A stretch of DNA of 64,000 nucleotides from Gemmiger gallinarum (GTDB lineage Bacteria > Bacillota > Clostridia > Oscillospirales > Ruminococcaceae). Below the pieces are notes generated by a model. The model was not told the DNA's origin and did not search any database. It was given only the letters and a program-made list of their open reading frames with translations. Location of the stretch: NCBI RefSeq assembly GCF_014982805.1, contig NZ_JADCKC010000003.1:496001-560000 (forward strand). Direction: 5' to 3'. The translations under genes and the position numbers were made by a program. This document shows positions 1 through 8,037 of the stretch, one piece after another. The first letter of the stretch is position 1, and the number at the start of each line of letters is the position of its first letter.

Positions 1-776
1 TGACGAGGTACCACAATGGTCATGGCATCGGAGTTGAGCGCCTGAGCATCCAGCCTGCCCTGATTGTCCGCCGAGAGCAGTTCGTTCCCCCAATACCCGA
101 TACCAATTTTGGTATCGCCGGTGGCGATGGGCAAGCCATAGCTGCCCATGTAGCTGCCGGTCGGGGCATCGGGCAGCTCACCATACAATACGGTGGCAAT
201 TTCCTCCTCGTCCGGAGGGTTCCCGCCGCCCTCTTCAGGAGCAGTGGGATTTTCCATCGTAAGCTGCATGGTGACGAACAAAGCGGCCAGTGCGCTGTAA
301 GCAGTCTGAACGGCTTCCTGCGCCCTGTCCTCATCGGTAAGTGCAATGTACAGATCTTCGGCTGCATAAACCGGTGCCGCAGCTTCATCCGATGCCGCCG
401 TTGCAGTTTCCAGCGCAGCCGTCAGATCAGGATTGTCTTTTTCAGCCTGCCATGCTTGGCTGGCCAAGGCCCAGGTGTTCACGGCGCTCAGAATGCTGTC
501 CCGGTCCAAAGCATTGACAGAATCCACGAATTTCTGAGCAGCTTCGCTGAGCGATGTGTCACCTTCGGATGTTTCATCCTCAACTACGTTGCTCTCAGGG
601 TCCGACGTTTCCGGGGTTGCTTCGTTTTCGTGAGAGGGCAAATCGTTTTCTGCAGCGGATGCCGTTACGGCAGCGTCATCCTCTGCGAAGGCAGGCAAAG
701 GCGGCAGCCAGGACAGGCTCATCAGAGCCGCCAAAAGGAATGCTGCCAGCCGCTGCCTTACGGTATGTCGTTTCAT
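1..776 (-). CDS. Secreted acidic protein, 3' end missing (window edge)
   Basis: I do not recognise a named family. The gene runs off the left edge; 258 residues are visible. It begins with a clear signal peptide (MKRHTVRQR, then a hydrophobic stretch ending at PAFAE), so the product is exported. The next 50 residues are a Glu/Asp/Ser/Thr-rich linker, then an Ala-rich helical part (about 75-155), another Pro/Gly/Glu linker and the start of a globular domain with GSYMGSYGLPIATGDTKIG. The start ATG sits 6 bases after GGAGG. A terminator-shaped hairpin lies directly upstream of the ribosome site. Its place inside a mobile element suggests a surface or conjugation-associated protein, but that is inference. 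Confidence 0.75.
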   Translation of the reverse strand, partial: MKRHTVRQRLAAFLLAALMSLSWLPPLPAFAEDDAAVTASAAENDLPSHENEATPETSDPESNVVEDETSEGDTSLSEAAQKFVDSVNALDRDSILSAVNTWALASQAWQAEKDNPDLTAALETATAASDEAAAPVYAAEDLYIALTDEDRAQEAVQTAYSALAALFVTMQLTMENPTAPEEGGGNPPDEEEIATVLYGELPDAPTGSYMGSYGLPIATGDTKIGIGYWGNELLSADNQGRLDAQALNSDAMTIVVPR

Positions 777-794
777 ATAAAAACCTCCTGCAAT

Positions 795-821
795 AAAAAA
801 AGCGCCTGCGTAAGCAGACGC
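795..821 (-). terminator. Intrinsic terminator-like hairpin in the leader of the secreted-protein gene
   Basis: On the minus strand an 8-bp stem (802-809 with 814-821, 4-base loop) is followed by seven U residues, and the gene's GGAGG begins only about 8 bases later. No minus-strand gene ends just upstream, so it may act as an attenuator of the gene at 776 rather than as the end of another unit. Confidence 0.6.
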
Positions 822-876
822 CTTAGAACCTATGGTGATTATCGGATTTGTTCAAGCAAATTAATTCAAAATTTAA

Positions 877-905
877 TTGTAATTTGCTATTAGTTGCGTT
901 ATACT
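877..905 (+). promoter_or_regulatory. Promoter of the toxin-antitoxin operon
   Basis: TTGTAA at 877-882 and TATACT at 900-905 are separated by 17 bp, 24 bp upstream of the antitoxin start. The surrounding region is AT-rich. Confidence 0.6.
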
Positions 906-929
906 AAAAACAGAAAGGGGGCCTTGCGT

Positions 930-1241
930 ATGGCTATTGATATTCGACCTGCTTCGGCGCTTCGCACGGAATACAACGAATTGGCTGCTCGATCCCGTAC
1001 CACCGGTCAACCCATCTATATCACCCGCAACGGCGAAGGCGATACTGTCCTGATGGACTTGAACGCCTTTACTCGGCGGGAAGAAGAACTGGACCGACGG
1101 GAAGCCGTTCTGGAACATCGCGCAATGGTACTGGAGGCGGAGATGGGCCGTTTGGCCGGTAAGCCGACCTATACACCCGATCAAGTACGCGCCAAAATCC
1201 AGCAGCATTTAGGCGAGAGGCAGAGGCAGAAAAATGGCTGA
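930..1241 (+). CDS. Type II antitoxin, Phd/YefM-like
   Basis: 103 residues. The N-terminal part (about 1-45: IDIRPASALRTEYNELAARS, then PIYITRNGEGDTVLMDLNAF) matches the Phd/YefM DNA-binding fold, in which a short beta strand VLMD and the N-terminal helix bind the operator. The rest is a charged helical arm rich in Glu/Arg (50-80) that would wrap the toxin. The start was chosen at the ATG after GAAAGGGG rather than upstream codons. It overlaps the following toxin by 8 bp, as is usual for such pairs. By family knowledge it neutralises the toxin and represses its own promoter. Confidence 0.85.
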   Translation: MAIDIRPASALRTEYNELAARSRTTGQPIYITRNGEGDTVLMDLNAFTRREEELDRREAVLEHRAMVLEAEMGRLAGKPTYTPDQVRAKIQQHLGERQRQKNG

Positions 1242-1542
1242 GTTTTCCGTTATTTATACTGAAGAAGCCTTACAGGATATGTTGAACATATCCGATTACC
1301 ACTTTGAGAAAGTGGGTGAGGATTCTGCGCTCCGTGCCGTCGCTGAATTACAGGACCACATCGAAAAGCTATCCCTGTTTCCGCGCATGGGAGAGGAACA
1401 CCCCGACACCTACTTGAATGCCCTGGGATTCCGAAAGTTGGTTCATGACAACCACATTGTGATTTACCGGATTGACCAATCCCAGGTTGTCATCGAGCGT
1501 ATTGTCTGGGCGTCCAGCAATTACCCTGAGCTTTTTCGGTAA
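1234..1542 (+). CDS. Type II toxin, RelE/ParE superfamily
   Basis: 102 residues, the usual length for the family. It begins AEFSVIYTEEALQDMLNISDYHFEK, has the central FPRMGEEHPD segment and ends HIVIYRIDQSQVVIERIVWASSNYPELF, the strand pattern of the RelE/ParE fold. RelE members cleave ribosome-bound mRNA and ParE members poison gyrase; the sequence alone does not tell me which. It is co-translated with the antitoxin (8-bp overlap). In this position at the end of an integrated element the pair probably stabilises the element in the host. Confidence 0.85.
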   Translation: MAEFSVIYTEEALQDMLNISDYHFEKVGEDSALRAVAELQDHIEKLSLFPRMGEEHPDTYLNALGFRKLVHDNHIVIYRIDQSQVVIERIVWASSNYPELFR

Positions 1543-1573
1543 AGCGAACCGATAAAAAGCCGATCAGAATGAG

Positions 1574-1625
1574 AAAGCACCTGCTGAATGTCGCTGAAAT
1601 GCGGCACAAGGCAGGTGCTTTTCTT
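1574..1625. terminator. Terminator between convergent TA operon and YodL/CAP gene
   Basis: An 11-bp stem AAAGCACCTGC / GCAGGTGCTTT (1574-1584 and 1611-1621) with a 26-base loop; U-rich on the plus strand and A-rich on the left, so it can serve both convergent genes. Confidence 0.7.
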
Positions 1626-1637
1626 CTCGATATTCTT

Positions 1638-3089
1638 TCAGCTGAAGGTGACCACCCAATAGGTATACCGGCCCTGGTCTGTATCACAGAACCAACAGCC
1701 AACCCCCATACTGGTAAAGCTGGCGTTCATAATGTTGGCATAGTGGGTGGGACTATTCTGCCAGGCTGTGCAGACAGCAGAAGCAGATTCCAGCGGACCG
1801 CTGGCGCAGATCTCACTGGTGGTGGTCATGCCGCTGTGGTCAAAGGGACCACCGGCCACAAAGCTCTCACACCGCGCATCTGCCGCAGCACTCAGGCTGC
1901 TGTCCATGGACAGATCGGGCAGGCCACCGGCTTCCCGCATAGCATTGATGTTGTCCTGTACGGCCCAGTAGGCGGCGTCGCTGCTGTCAATGCCCCACCA
2001 CTCCTGAGTTCCTGCCGCCAAATCAAAAGGTAATGCGCCGTAGCTCATCTCCGCTGTAGAGGTTGCCGCTTCTTCGACAACGATTTCCGAATTGGCTGCT
2101 TCAACCTGGTCGGCTTCGGGCAATTCGGTGGGAGCAGGGGAAGGCGTTGCCGATGCCGTCATCTCTTTCTTTTCCCCCGCGTCGGTTGTCGTGGTGTCAA
2201 CCACGGAAGATTCAGGCATCGTGGGAGCCTCCGATGCCGCGGTGTCGGGGGTGGCCGCGACTGCCGACTCAGGCGTTGCTGTCACCGTAGGTTCGGTACG
2301 GGTAGTGGTACACCCTGTCAGCATGATCAGGGACAGCATAGACATAGAGCTCATCTGGTGCGCAAAGGGACGATTATCGCTGTTGTGAAGCATATAGAGG
2401 TCATCCAGTGTGGTGTCCTTGGCCAGCATTCCGGAATAGACATGGCGATAGTCGGTGGCCTTCATCTTGTCTTTCGCATACCCATAGTCAGCAAAGCGAT
2501 AGTCAGCTGCACTGTACCGGCTCACCTGATAAATCTCATAGGTATCGGCACGCTCCCCCTCATGGGAAGTCTGCGGCATATAGATAGTACCGTTTGCCCT
2601 GCTTATCTCCGCAAACTGGCAGATATGAAACAGCTGATTTGCGCCGAGGTAAAAGTGGTATCCATCCGAACAGGCAAAGCAAGGGGTGGTTTTGGTGGTA
2701 CCATCCATATAGCGCATTTTCAGAGATTCACCATCCTGCAAGGCAAACAGGTCCTTGTACTCCGGGGTAATAAAGCGAATGGTGCGACGCTGCGCAACGG
2801 GAAGAAGTTCCCGCAGCTCGATCCATGTTTTCTGTATTTCTGCATTACGCCAGGCATGAAGGCGCAGGCAATCGCTCAGCAGGGTGTCTTTCCCATTCAG
2901 GTTCTGCACAAAATCCAGTGTTCCGGGCCTGGGCAGCGTGTTCTGTACACCCAGGGCTTTCACCTTATCACCGGAGAGCGTCTGGTAGGCAGTTACCGCC
3001 TCCTGCAGCGTGTCAAAACGCTGAATGTCCAAAGGTCCCAGTTTGCTCAGATCCTCGCACACATAGAAGTGGTCAATAAAGGACTCCAT
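1638..3089 (-). CDS. Chimeric protein: YodL-type mobile-element domains fused to an internal lipobox and a C-terminal CAP domain
   Basis: 483 residues from the ATG that overlaps the upstream stop as TGATG; a GTG one codon earlier is possible but worse spaced from GAGGAGG. Residues 1-245 look like the cytoplasmic YodL-containing proteins of clostridial integrative elements (FYVCEDLSKLG start; YEIYQVSRYSAADYRFADYG ... TTLDDLYMLHNSDNRPFA). At the point where YodL domains normally continue, the sequence turns into MSSMSMLSLIMLTGC, a short hydrophobic run with a perfect lipobox (Cys 260). A 90-residue Thr/Ala/Pro/Glu linker follows, then a CAP/SCP domain (about 350-483) with FDHSG (His 418), SEIC (Glu 426) and SPTHYANIMN (His 449). 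Either one unusual fused protein is made, or an internal start at Met 246 yields a separate lipoprotein. It is last in the element operon. Confidence 0.8.
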   Translation of the reverse strand: MESFIDHFYVCEDLSKLGPLDIQRFDTLQEAVTAYQTLSGDKVKALGVQNTLPRPGTLDFVQNLNGKDTLLSDCLRLHAWRNAEIQKTWIELRELLPVAQRRTIRFITPEYKDLFALQDGESLKMRYMDGTTKTTPCFACSDGYHFYLGANQLFHICQFAEISRANGTIYMPQTSHEGERADTYEIYQVSRYSAADYRFADYGYAKDKMKATDYRHVYSGMLAKDTTLDDLYMLHNSDNRPFAHQMSSMSMLSLIMLTGCTTTRTEPTVTATPESAVAATPDTAASEAPTMPESSVVDTTTTDAGEKKEMTASATPSPAPTELPEADQVEAANSEIVVEEAATSTAEMSYGALPFDLAAGTQEWWGIDSSDAAYWAVQDNINAMREAGGLPDLSMDSSLSAAADARCESFVAGGPFDHSGMTTTSEICASGPLESASAVCTAWQNSPTHYANIMNASFTSMGVGCWFCDTDQGRYTYWVVTFS

Positions 3090-3853
3090 CACCGCGCCTC
3101 CTCGTGCTGCTGTTTTGCTTTTTCCTTATGGTAGGTCGGACGCCCCTGGTCGTCATAGTTCCGGGGATCGGCTGCCGGACAGTGCCAACCGAACAGGGAC
3201 CCGGCCTTCATGGCGGCGGCCTGGGCCTTGGAAACGCCAGCTTTTTTATTCAGCGCGTCCACGATCTCCGTGGGGGTCATAGCAACGAAGCCTTCGGGCT
3301 CCCACTTGTGGTATCCGCTTTCGCCGTAGCAGACGGCCACAACCTCATGGCTGGAATCCAGTTCCGCCCAGGCCACGCGGGGCAGCTGCTTTTGCTGGCG
3401 CAGCACCTCCATGAGCATGGTCTTGTTGTATCCGTAGCAATAAAAATTGTATTCTCCCTTGTTGGGATTGCACCGCAGGTAGAACAGGTGTTCCTGGGTT
3501 TCGATTCGGAACGCCATGGTATTGCGGCCCTCGCCAGGGATGATGGCCGTGCGGAACCGCATGGACCGGGCCAGCATGGTCTTACGGTCTTTCAGTAGGC
3601 CATTCCGCCGCAGCCCAGTCATCACATCCTCCAGTTCCCTCTTGAACGTCGGTGTTACCAGCTGCTGGTTGTGCGGCCACCAGGAATGATAGAACGCGGT
3701 GCCGGTATCGCCAAAATCGCCCCGCAGATGCCCGATGCAGGCTTCGTCTACTGCGGACTTCTCATGGGAAAAGCAAAAGCCCTGCTCCTCGGGGGTAGCA
3801 GGGCTCAGCTCGAACTTGGTCTTGTAAATTGTGTATTGCTGCTTTTCAGCCAT
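3089..3853 (-). CDS. Mobile-element hypothetical protein
   Basis: 254 residues, no family I can name with certainty. The sequence is soluble, with a block of aromatic residues (AFYHSWWPHNQ, about 53-63), a central RFRTAIIPGEG region and a C-terminal segment AMKAGSLFGWHCPAADPRNYD that I associate with conserved accessory proteins of clostridial conjugative elements. No membrane segment or signal peptide. The start follows GAAGGAGGAAAAAC. Its stop overlaps the next start (TGATG), so translation is coupled to the YodL/CAP gene. Position between parAB and YodL supports an accessory role in the element, which is inference. Confidence 0.7.
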   Translation of the reverse strand: MAEKQQYTIYKTKFELSPATPEEQGFCFSHEKSAVDEACIGHLRGDFGDTGTAFYHSWWPHNQQLVTPTFKRELEDVMTGLRRNGLLKDRKTMLARSMRFRTAIIPGEGRNTMAFRIETQEHLFYLRCNPNKGEYNFYCYGYNKTMLMEVLRQQKQLPRVAWAELDSSHEVVAVCYGESGYHKWEPEGFVAMTPTEIVDALNKKAGVSKAQAAAMKAGSLFGWHCPAADPRNYDDQGRPTYHKEKAKQQHEEAR

Positions 3854-3873
3854 GTTTTTCCTCCTTCTTGATA

Positions 3874-4479
3874 TTACCGTTCACAGTTAGGCGCTTTATG
3901 CTCTTGCCGCTCCTTCTGCACTACGTCACGGATAAGATTCGCACTCACCTCGGCCCAGTGCGGTACACACTGTTGTGAAATAATGCCCAGCACGTCGTAG
4001 CCACGGATGTAGAACTTCTCACCATCGCTTAAACTCTGGCAGAGGATTCTTTGAGCCCTTCTGCCAGGTGCGCAGCCGAAGCCGCTGATGGCCAGAACCA
4101 GTTGATCTTCTTTTGTGCGGTATTCCGGTGACAGATAAGCGGGGTTAAGAATCAGAATCTGATTCTCATAGTTCTGCTTGCTGCTATCTTCACGGCAAGC
4201 CTCGGGCCCAAAAGGTATACCGTCAGAGCCTCTTTCCGAGTGGATGTCGCGCAACACTTCAACCTCATCCTGAATACGAAGGGCAAATTCGTTTACAATT
4301 TCGAGGTAGTCGTTGGATACAACCGCCTCCCTATATTCATATCCGAAAGCGGTCGCCTGACGTTCAGCCAACAGATACTTTTCCGCGGCATTTTCATCAA
4401 TACCTATCACAAAGTGGTGCCTTCCAAAAGTGAAGGATTGTTCGATCCGGTAATCACCTGCGTATTCTTTTTCTTCCAT
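3874..4479 (-). CDS. Mobile-element hypothetical protein
   Basis: 201 residues, soluble. The N-terminal part (YRIEQSFTFGRHHFVIGIDENAAEKYLLAER) and the segment QLVLAISGFGCAPGRRAQRILCQSLSDGEKFYIRGYDVLGI (about 127-168) recall conserved hypothetical proteins found beside DUF3846 and YodL genes in integrative elements; I cannot assign a Pfam name with confidence. The start lies 8 bases after GAGGTG. Gap to the upstream DUF3846 gene is 5 bp, so it is in the same operon. Function unknown. Confidence 0.7.
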   Translation of the reverse strand: MEEKEYAGDYRIEQSFTFGRHHFVIGIDENAAEKYLLAERQATAFGYEYREAVVSNDYLEIVNEFALRIQDEVEVLRDIHSERGSDGIPFGPEACREDSSKQNYENQILILNPAYLSPEYRTKEDQLVLAISGFGCAPGRRAQRILCQSLSDGEKFYIRGYDVLGIISQQCVPHWAEVSANLIRDVVQKERQEHKAPNCER

Positions 4480-4484
4480 CTATA

Positions 4485-4886
4485 TCACCTCTCCAAAAAT
4501 GTGGGTTTTCGGCCAACCCGCTCATCGCGGGGTTTGACCCGTGGCTGCTGGGGGATCATCCTCAGACCGGTTTCTTCATCCACCAGTTTCTCCGGGTAGA
4601 GATAGCGCCGGTAATAGCGGTCCGCCTGTTTGCGGGACAGCTCCCGCAGTTTTTCCCCGTCCCAGCCACAGATCAGGGCGCGGCCATTGATGTAGGTGGA
4701 CTCATCAATGGTGCGGTTGAAGGGCAAAGAATCCTGTTCCTCGCTGCTGACCAGTGCGATCACCTCGTTGCCAAAGGGCAGCGCTACATTTTTCTCTCCC
4801 TGAATGATTTTTTTGACGGCTTCTTCTGCGCTGTCAAAGAACGCAATATAAGGGCAGTAGCCCGGTTCCAACACAAGCACTCTCAT
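4485..4886 (-). CDS. DUF3846 domain protein
   Basis: 133 residues. The opening MRVLVLEPGYCPYIAFFDS followed by ALPFGNEVIALVSSEEQDSLPFNRTID and INGRALICGWDGEKLRELS fits DUF3846, a small domain common in clostridial conjugative elements next to antirestriction and YodL genes. The C-terminal 30 residues are basic and Pro-rich. Start chosen after GGTGAGGGA. It lies 9 bp after parB and is part of the same operon. Function of the family is not established. Confidence 0.75.
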   Translation of the reverse strand: MRVLVLEPGYCPYIAFFDSAEEAVKKIIQGEKNVALPFGNEVIALVSSEEQDSLPFNRTIDESTYINGRALICGWDGEKLRELSRKQADRYYRRYLYPEKLVDEETGLRMIPQQPRVKPRDERVGRKPTFLER

Positions 4887-4895
4887 ATTGATCCC

Positions 4896-5840
4896 TCACC
4901 GCTCCATATCACGATTCTTCTTTCGGTACTGGGCTTCCAGTATTCGCAGAATCTGGTTGACGATTTGCTCCTGCGTGAAGCCCTTGGGGAAATACTTGCT
5001 GACACGTTCCATCGAAATGGAGATTTGCGCCTCGCGGGGCTTTACGCTGGGCGGCTGGGCGGTCATTATCTTTTCCAGCCTGTCCGGCGTGAGGTTGCCT
5101 TCCCGGCTGGCCACTTTCAGTTTTTGCGCCTGGGACAGGGACGGGGAGCAATCCTGGCCGTCAATAAACTGGAAAAAATCCTCCTGTTCCTCGGGTGTCA
5201 GGTAACTGATCTCCACAGCCGGGTTGAACTTCAGCTTGTTTTCGTCCACCAGTTCCATCAGTTCCGGGATGAGGTTATTCAGGCGGATATATCGCTGGAC
5301 TGTTCGAGCACTTTCCGTCGTATTTTCTGCGAGAGCTTCATCAGATCGAGTAAAAGCCAACTTCGTGCCAACTTGGCACGAAGTTAAATCAGTTCGTTGC
5401 CCTTGCCGTTTGATGGCCTCCAGTTTCATCTTGTAGGCTTTTGCCTTCTCAGAGGGCAAAACGTGTTCTCGCTGGACGTTAGAATCCACCATCAGGATAG
5501 TGGCGGTATCATCGTCCATTTCTCTGACCAATACCGGCATTTCCTGCAGGCCCGCCAGCTCACACGCCCGTTTGCGCCGGTGACCCGCCACCAATTCATA
5601 GCTTCCATCAGGGCGAGTTCTGGCAATGGCGGGCATCAGAACCCCGTGGACTCGGATACTGTCAACCAGCTTTTCCATTTCCTCATCATCCCGGACTTCA
5701 AAGGGATGATCGGGGAAAGGGTTTAACTCGCCAAGCGGCAGCATCTGTACCTTTTCCAGTTTGGCCTCATCCCGATCCTCCTGAGTGGTGAACAGGTCAG
5801 CGAAGGAAGGGTTGATCTCGTACCTGCGGCGCTCGCTCAT
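4896..5840 (-). CDS. parB: ParB/RepB/Spo0J-type partition protein
   Basis: 314 residues. The ParB nuclease-like domain (about 30-125) shows [20 protein letters not shown], the [12 protein letters not shown] box and [18 protein letters not shown], followed by the helix-turn-helix region ([22 protein letters not shown]). Start was set at the ATG after GGAGGTGGTGGACC; upstream in-frame codons would read into parA. It overlaps parA by 44 bp, so the two are translationally linked. By family knowledge ParB binds parS, clamps DNA and stimulates ParA. Role here: segregation or maintenance of the element when excised or replicating. Confidence 0.9.
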   Translation of the reverse strand: MSERRRYEINPSFADLFTTQEDRDEAKLEKVQMLPLGELNPFPDHPFEVRDDEEMEKLVDSIRVHGVLMPAIARTRPDGSYELVAGHRRKRACELAGLQEMPVLVREMDDDTATILMVDSNVQREHVLPSEKAKAYKMKLEAIKRQGQRTDLTSCQVGTKLAFTRSDEALAENTTESARTVQRYIRLNNLIPELMELVDENKLKFNPAVEISYLTPEEQEDFFQFIDGQDCSPSLSQAQKLKVASREGNLTPDRLEKIMTAQPPSVKPREAQISISMERVSKYFPKGFTQEQIVNQILRILEAQYRKKNRDMER

Positions 5841-6612
5841 GGTCCACCACCTCCTTTGCCAGTGCCAGATATGCCTGGCTCGCTTTGCCGTTGGGGTCGT
5901 ATTGCAGGGCGCTGTGCCCGCTGGCCGTGCTTTCGGCTGCACGGGTGCAGACCGGTATCTCGCTCTTGTAGATACACAGCTTTTGCCCGTAGGTGCGGCG
6001 CAGGGCAGCGCACACATCCTTGGACAGATTGGTGCGGTTGTCCACCATGGTCATAACAATGCCATTGATGGACAGCTTGGGATTGATGCGCCGGCGCACC
6101 ATCTGGATGTTTTTGACCAGGGCAATTAGGCCCTTGAGGGGGAAATGCTGGGCCTGCACCGGGATCAGCACACTGTCCGAGGCGGCCAGCGCCCCGATGG
6201 TCAGCATCCCCAGGCTGGGCATACAGTCGATCAGGCAGTAGTCGTAGCGCTTTTGCAGCGGCTCCAGCACATTGCGGAGAACCGCCTCGCGGCCCACCAC
6301 GTTGGTCAGACGAACATCCATGCCCGCCAGTTCGATGTCGGAGGGGATGTAGTCCACCCCTTCCTCCTGGTGCAGGATGCCGGTGGAATAGGAAATCGGC
6401 TGGTCGGCGATGGCCTCTTCCATCATGGTGCCGATGGTGGTTTCCAGGTGATCGGCGTTCTGACAACCCAGATAGGCGGTCAGGTCTCCCTGTGGGTCCG
6501 CATCTACCAGCAAGACGCGGTGTCCTTGCCGGGCCAGTGCAACGCCCAAATTGACGGCGGTGGTGGTTTTCCCTACACCACCCTTCTGGTTGGCGATAGC
6601 GATTGTTTTCAT
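5797..6612 (-). CDS. parA: ParA/Soj family partition ATPase
   Basis: 271 residues. The deviant Walker A motif [14 protein letters not shown] lies at the N-terminus (about 9-22), followed by [17 protein letters not shown] and the Walker B region [13 protein letters not shown]. Length fits chromosomal/plasmid ParA without an extra DNA-binding domain. Start is the ATG 5 bases after GGAGG; 20 extra upstream in-frame residues do not fit the family. It forms an operon with parB (44-bp overlap) and the Toprim gene. It would move or position the excised element at division. Confidence 0.92.
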   Translation of the reverse strand: MKTIAIANQKGGVGKTTTAVNLGVALARQGHRVLLVDADPQGDLTAYLGCQNADHLETTIGTMMEEAIADQPISYSTGILHQEEGVDYIPSDIELAGMDVRLTNVVGREAVLRNVLEPLQKRYDYCLIDCMPSLGMLTIGALAASDSVLIPVQAQHFPLKGLIALVKNIQMVRRRINPKLSINGIVMTMVDNRTNLSKDVCAALRRTYGQKLCIYKSEIPVCTRAAESTASGHSALQYDPNGKASQAYLALAKEVVDHERAPQVRDQPFLR

Positions 6613-6628
6613 GGTTACCTCCTGTATT

Positions 6629-7576
6629 CTATCGGCTTCTGCCGATGGATTGTAAATTGGCGTGGCAGGCAAGCAGATAGTCGTTGTAATCCTTGCCGCG
6701 ACGGGGTGGGACCGACTTCACCGTATATCCCTGGGCCTCATATCGCTCCTGTAACCGCAGGGCGAAATCTCGTCCGCGCTCATCGTTGTCCAGGCGCAGC
6801 CGCAGTTTTTTGATTTTCGGGTGGTCTTTGAGGTACTGATCCAGTGCAACATAGTTCAGCCCGCCAAGCGAAATATGGTGTACGCTCCGCCAATCGTGAC
6901 CGTAAAGCAACTGCAACGTCGCACCGGAGAGCGCGTCAATGGGGGCCTCGTAGACCTCCACGATGTCCGCAGTTTCATTGCCTGCTGGAATACAAAAGCC
7001 GTACTGCTTTTCACTGCCTGCGCACTCGCCGCGAAACGTTCCCTGGCACCCGCGCACGCAGGCAGAGCGCGGCTGACCTTCGGTGTCTCTGCCAACAAAC
7101 ACGCAGTTCTTGTAGCCGCCGCGGGTGGTCTGGTAAAGAATTCCCTGGTCAATGCAGTATTTCAGGATTTTGCTGTCTATCCCTCTGCGTTTGAGATATT
7201 GCAGGGCCGTTTCAGCGTTCTTATCGGGCACCGGCAGCGTAAACGGCCTGCGTTCATGCTGCGGGGGCGGTCCGCTCTGGCTTTGCTGAAAAGGAACAGG
7301 CGTCAGGTGTTCCAGTTCGCACAGGTGCCGCACAGCGCTGACGAAATCCATCCCCTTTACCTGGATGAGATAGTTCAGCGCCCCTCTTCCGCCTACGCCA
7401 TGGGAAAACCAGTGCCACAACCCGTTGTCGCTGATGCACAAGCTGCTGTGCGTGGTGGTTTTGTAGTCGTGCGGGCCGGTGCGGATCAGTTCCTGCGGTT
7501 CGTATTGCTTCATGTAGCTTATCAGATCTACACTTTTTGCCAATCTGATTTGCTCTTCGGTTACTCTCTGGCGCAT
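6629..7576 (-). CDS. DUF3991/Toprim primase-like protein of mobile elements
   Basis: 315 residues. Residues 1-100 ([43 protein letters not shown]) resemble the N-terminal part of DnaG-like/relaxase-associated primases, without an obvious complete zinc finger. DUF3991 follows ([24 protein letters not shown], about 120-145), then a Toprim domain with the acidic motif [11 protein letters not shown] (about 208) and [10 protein letters not shown] (about 262). Family members occur in conjugative plasmids and ICEs and are thought to prime DNA synthesis after transfer. Start after AGGAGGAATCATC. First gene of the operon; the upstream leader contains a terminator-like hairpin. Confidence 0.88.
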   Translation of the reverse strand: MRQRVTEEQIRLAKSVDLISYMKQYEPQELIRTGPHDYKTTTHSSLCISDNGLWHWFSHGVGGRGALNYLIQVKGMDFVSAVRHLCELEHLTPVPFQQSQSGPPPQHERRPFTLPVPDKNAETALQYLKRRGIDSKILKYCIDQGILYQTTRGGYKNCVFVGRDTEGQPRSACVRGCQGTFRGECAGSEKQYGFCIPAGNETADIVEVYEAPIDALSGATLQLLYGHDWRSVHHISLGGLNYVALDQYLKDHPKIKKLRLRLDNDERGRDFALRLQERYEAQGYTVKSVPPRRGKDYNDYLLACHANLQSIGRSR

Positions 7577-7589
7577 GATGATTCCTCCT

Positions 7590-7617
7590 TTTCAGCCAGT
7601 AGTGTTTCAGCCAGTAG
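7590..7617. repeat. 13-bp tandem direct repeat upstream of the Toprim gene
   Basis: TTTCAGCCAGTAG occurs at 7590-7602 and again at 7605-7617 (15-bp period), immediately upstream of the ribosome site of the Toprim gene. Could be an operator for an operon repressor; no further support. Confidence 0.5.
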
Positions 7618-7691
7618 GGGGGTGTGGGGGGAATACGGCTGCGGAACATTTCCCCAAATAGGCACACTTCCCCCCTTTGTGCTTTTAGAAT

Positions 7692-7721
7692 AAAAAAGCA
7701 GCCGTCATGTTGACAGCTGCT
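7692..7721 (-). terminator. Terminator-like hairpin in the leader of the Toprim-parAB operon
   Basis: Minus strand: AGCAGC-t-GTCA / TGAC-g-GCTGCT (7716-7721 and 7711-7714 with 7704-7707 and 7697-7702), 3-base loop, then six U. It sits about 115 bp before the first gene, with no minus-strand gene ending before it, so attenuation of the element operon is plausible. Confidence 0.65.
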
Positions 7722-7788
7722 AAAAGACCTATATAATATGTATTTAGATTGGTTGGTGTTGCAAGATATAAGCCACCTACTAACTCTG

Positions 7789-7865
7789 GTAGCCAAAACG
7801 TGAGTAAATTGGTTTAACCGGTCGATTTTCGTAGCCAATTTTTATTTTGGCTACGGATTGGCTAC
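7789..7865. repeat. Four GTAGCCAA boxes (two direct, two inverted) near the element end
   Basis: GTAGCCAA at 7789-7796 and 7831-7838, and its complement TTGGCTAC at 7847-7854 and 7858-7865. The last three are clustered in 35 bp and the middle pair forms an inverted repeat with an 8-bp spacer. Between the element operon and the attachment remnant, these are good candidates for integrase/excisionase arm sites, parS-like sites or replication iterons. Confidence 0.55.
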
Positions 7866-7992
7866 AAGGAACTCAATAGGGCAGAAAAAGACACCAAATG
7901 ATTCGTCAAATTATTGCAATTAAATCGGTTTTTTCTGTTCGTATATTGTAAATATTGCACGAAAATTACGATATTTCGATGAGTTTTTGTAA

Positions 7993-8037
7993 CTCATAAC
8001 CGCTTGGTCCCGGGTTCAAGTCCTGGATGGCCCACCA
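7993..8037 (+). pseudogene. 3' half of a CAU tRNA (attachment-site remnant, attR)
   Basis: The sequence from the anticodon loop CTCATAA (anticodon CAT 7995-7997) through the T-arm (CCGGG 8010-8014, TTCAAGT, CCTGG 8022-8026), acceptor strand ATGGCCC and encoded ACCA (8034-8037) is intact. The 5' half is absent: no GGGCCAT acceptor strand or D-arm occurs upstream. This is what remains at the distal junction when an element integrates into the 3' end of a tRNA gene; the restored full tRNA-Met or tRNA-Ile2 should lie left of the window. Confidence 0.8.

Larger units (their letters stand above)
7577..7989. other. Non-coding terminal region of the integrated element
   Basis: 413 bp without a supported gene. 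It holds the 13-bp repeat, the attenuator-like hairpin, the GTAGCCAA boxes and an AT-rich stretch (7870-7990), then runs into the tRNA remnant. No integrase gene is present; it would have to lie at the other end, outside the window. Confidence 0.6.

Noticed and set aside
7981-8037. Complete tRNA at the element end
   Set aside because: Only the anticodon loop and 3' half can be found; no 5' acceptor strand or D-arm precedes it.
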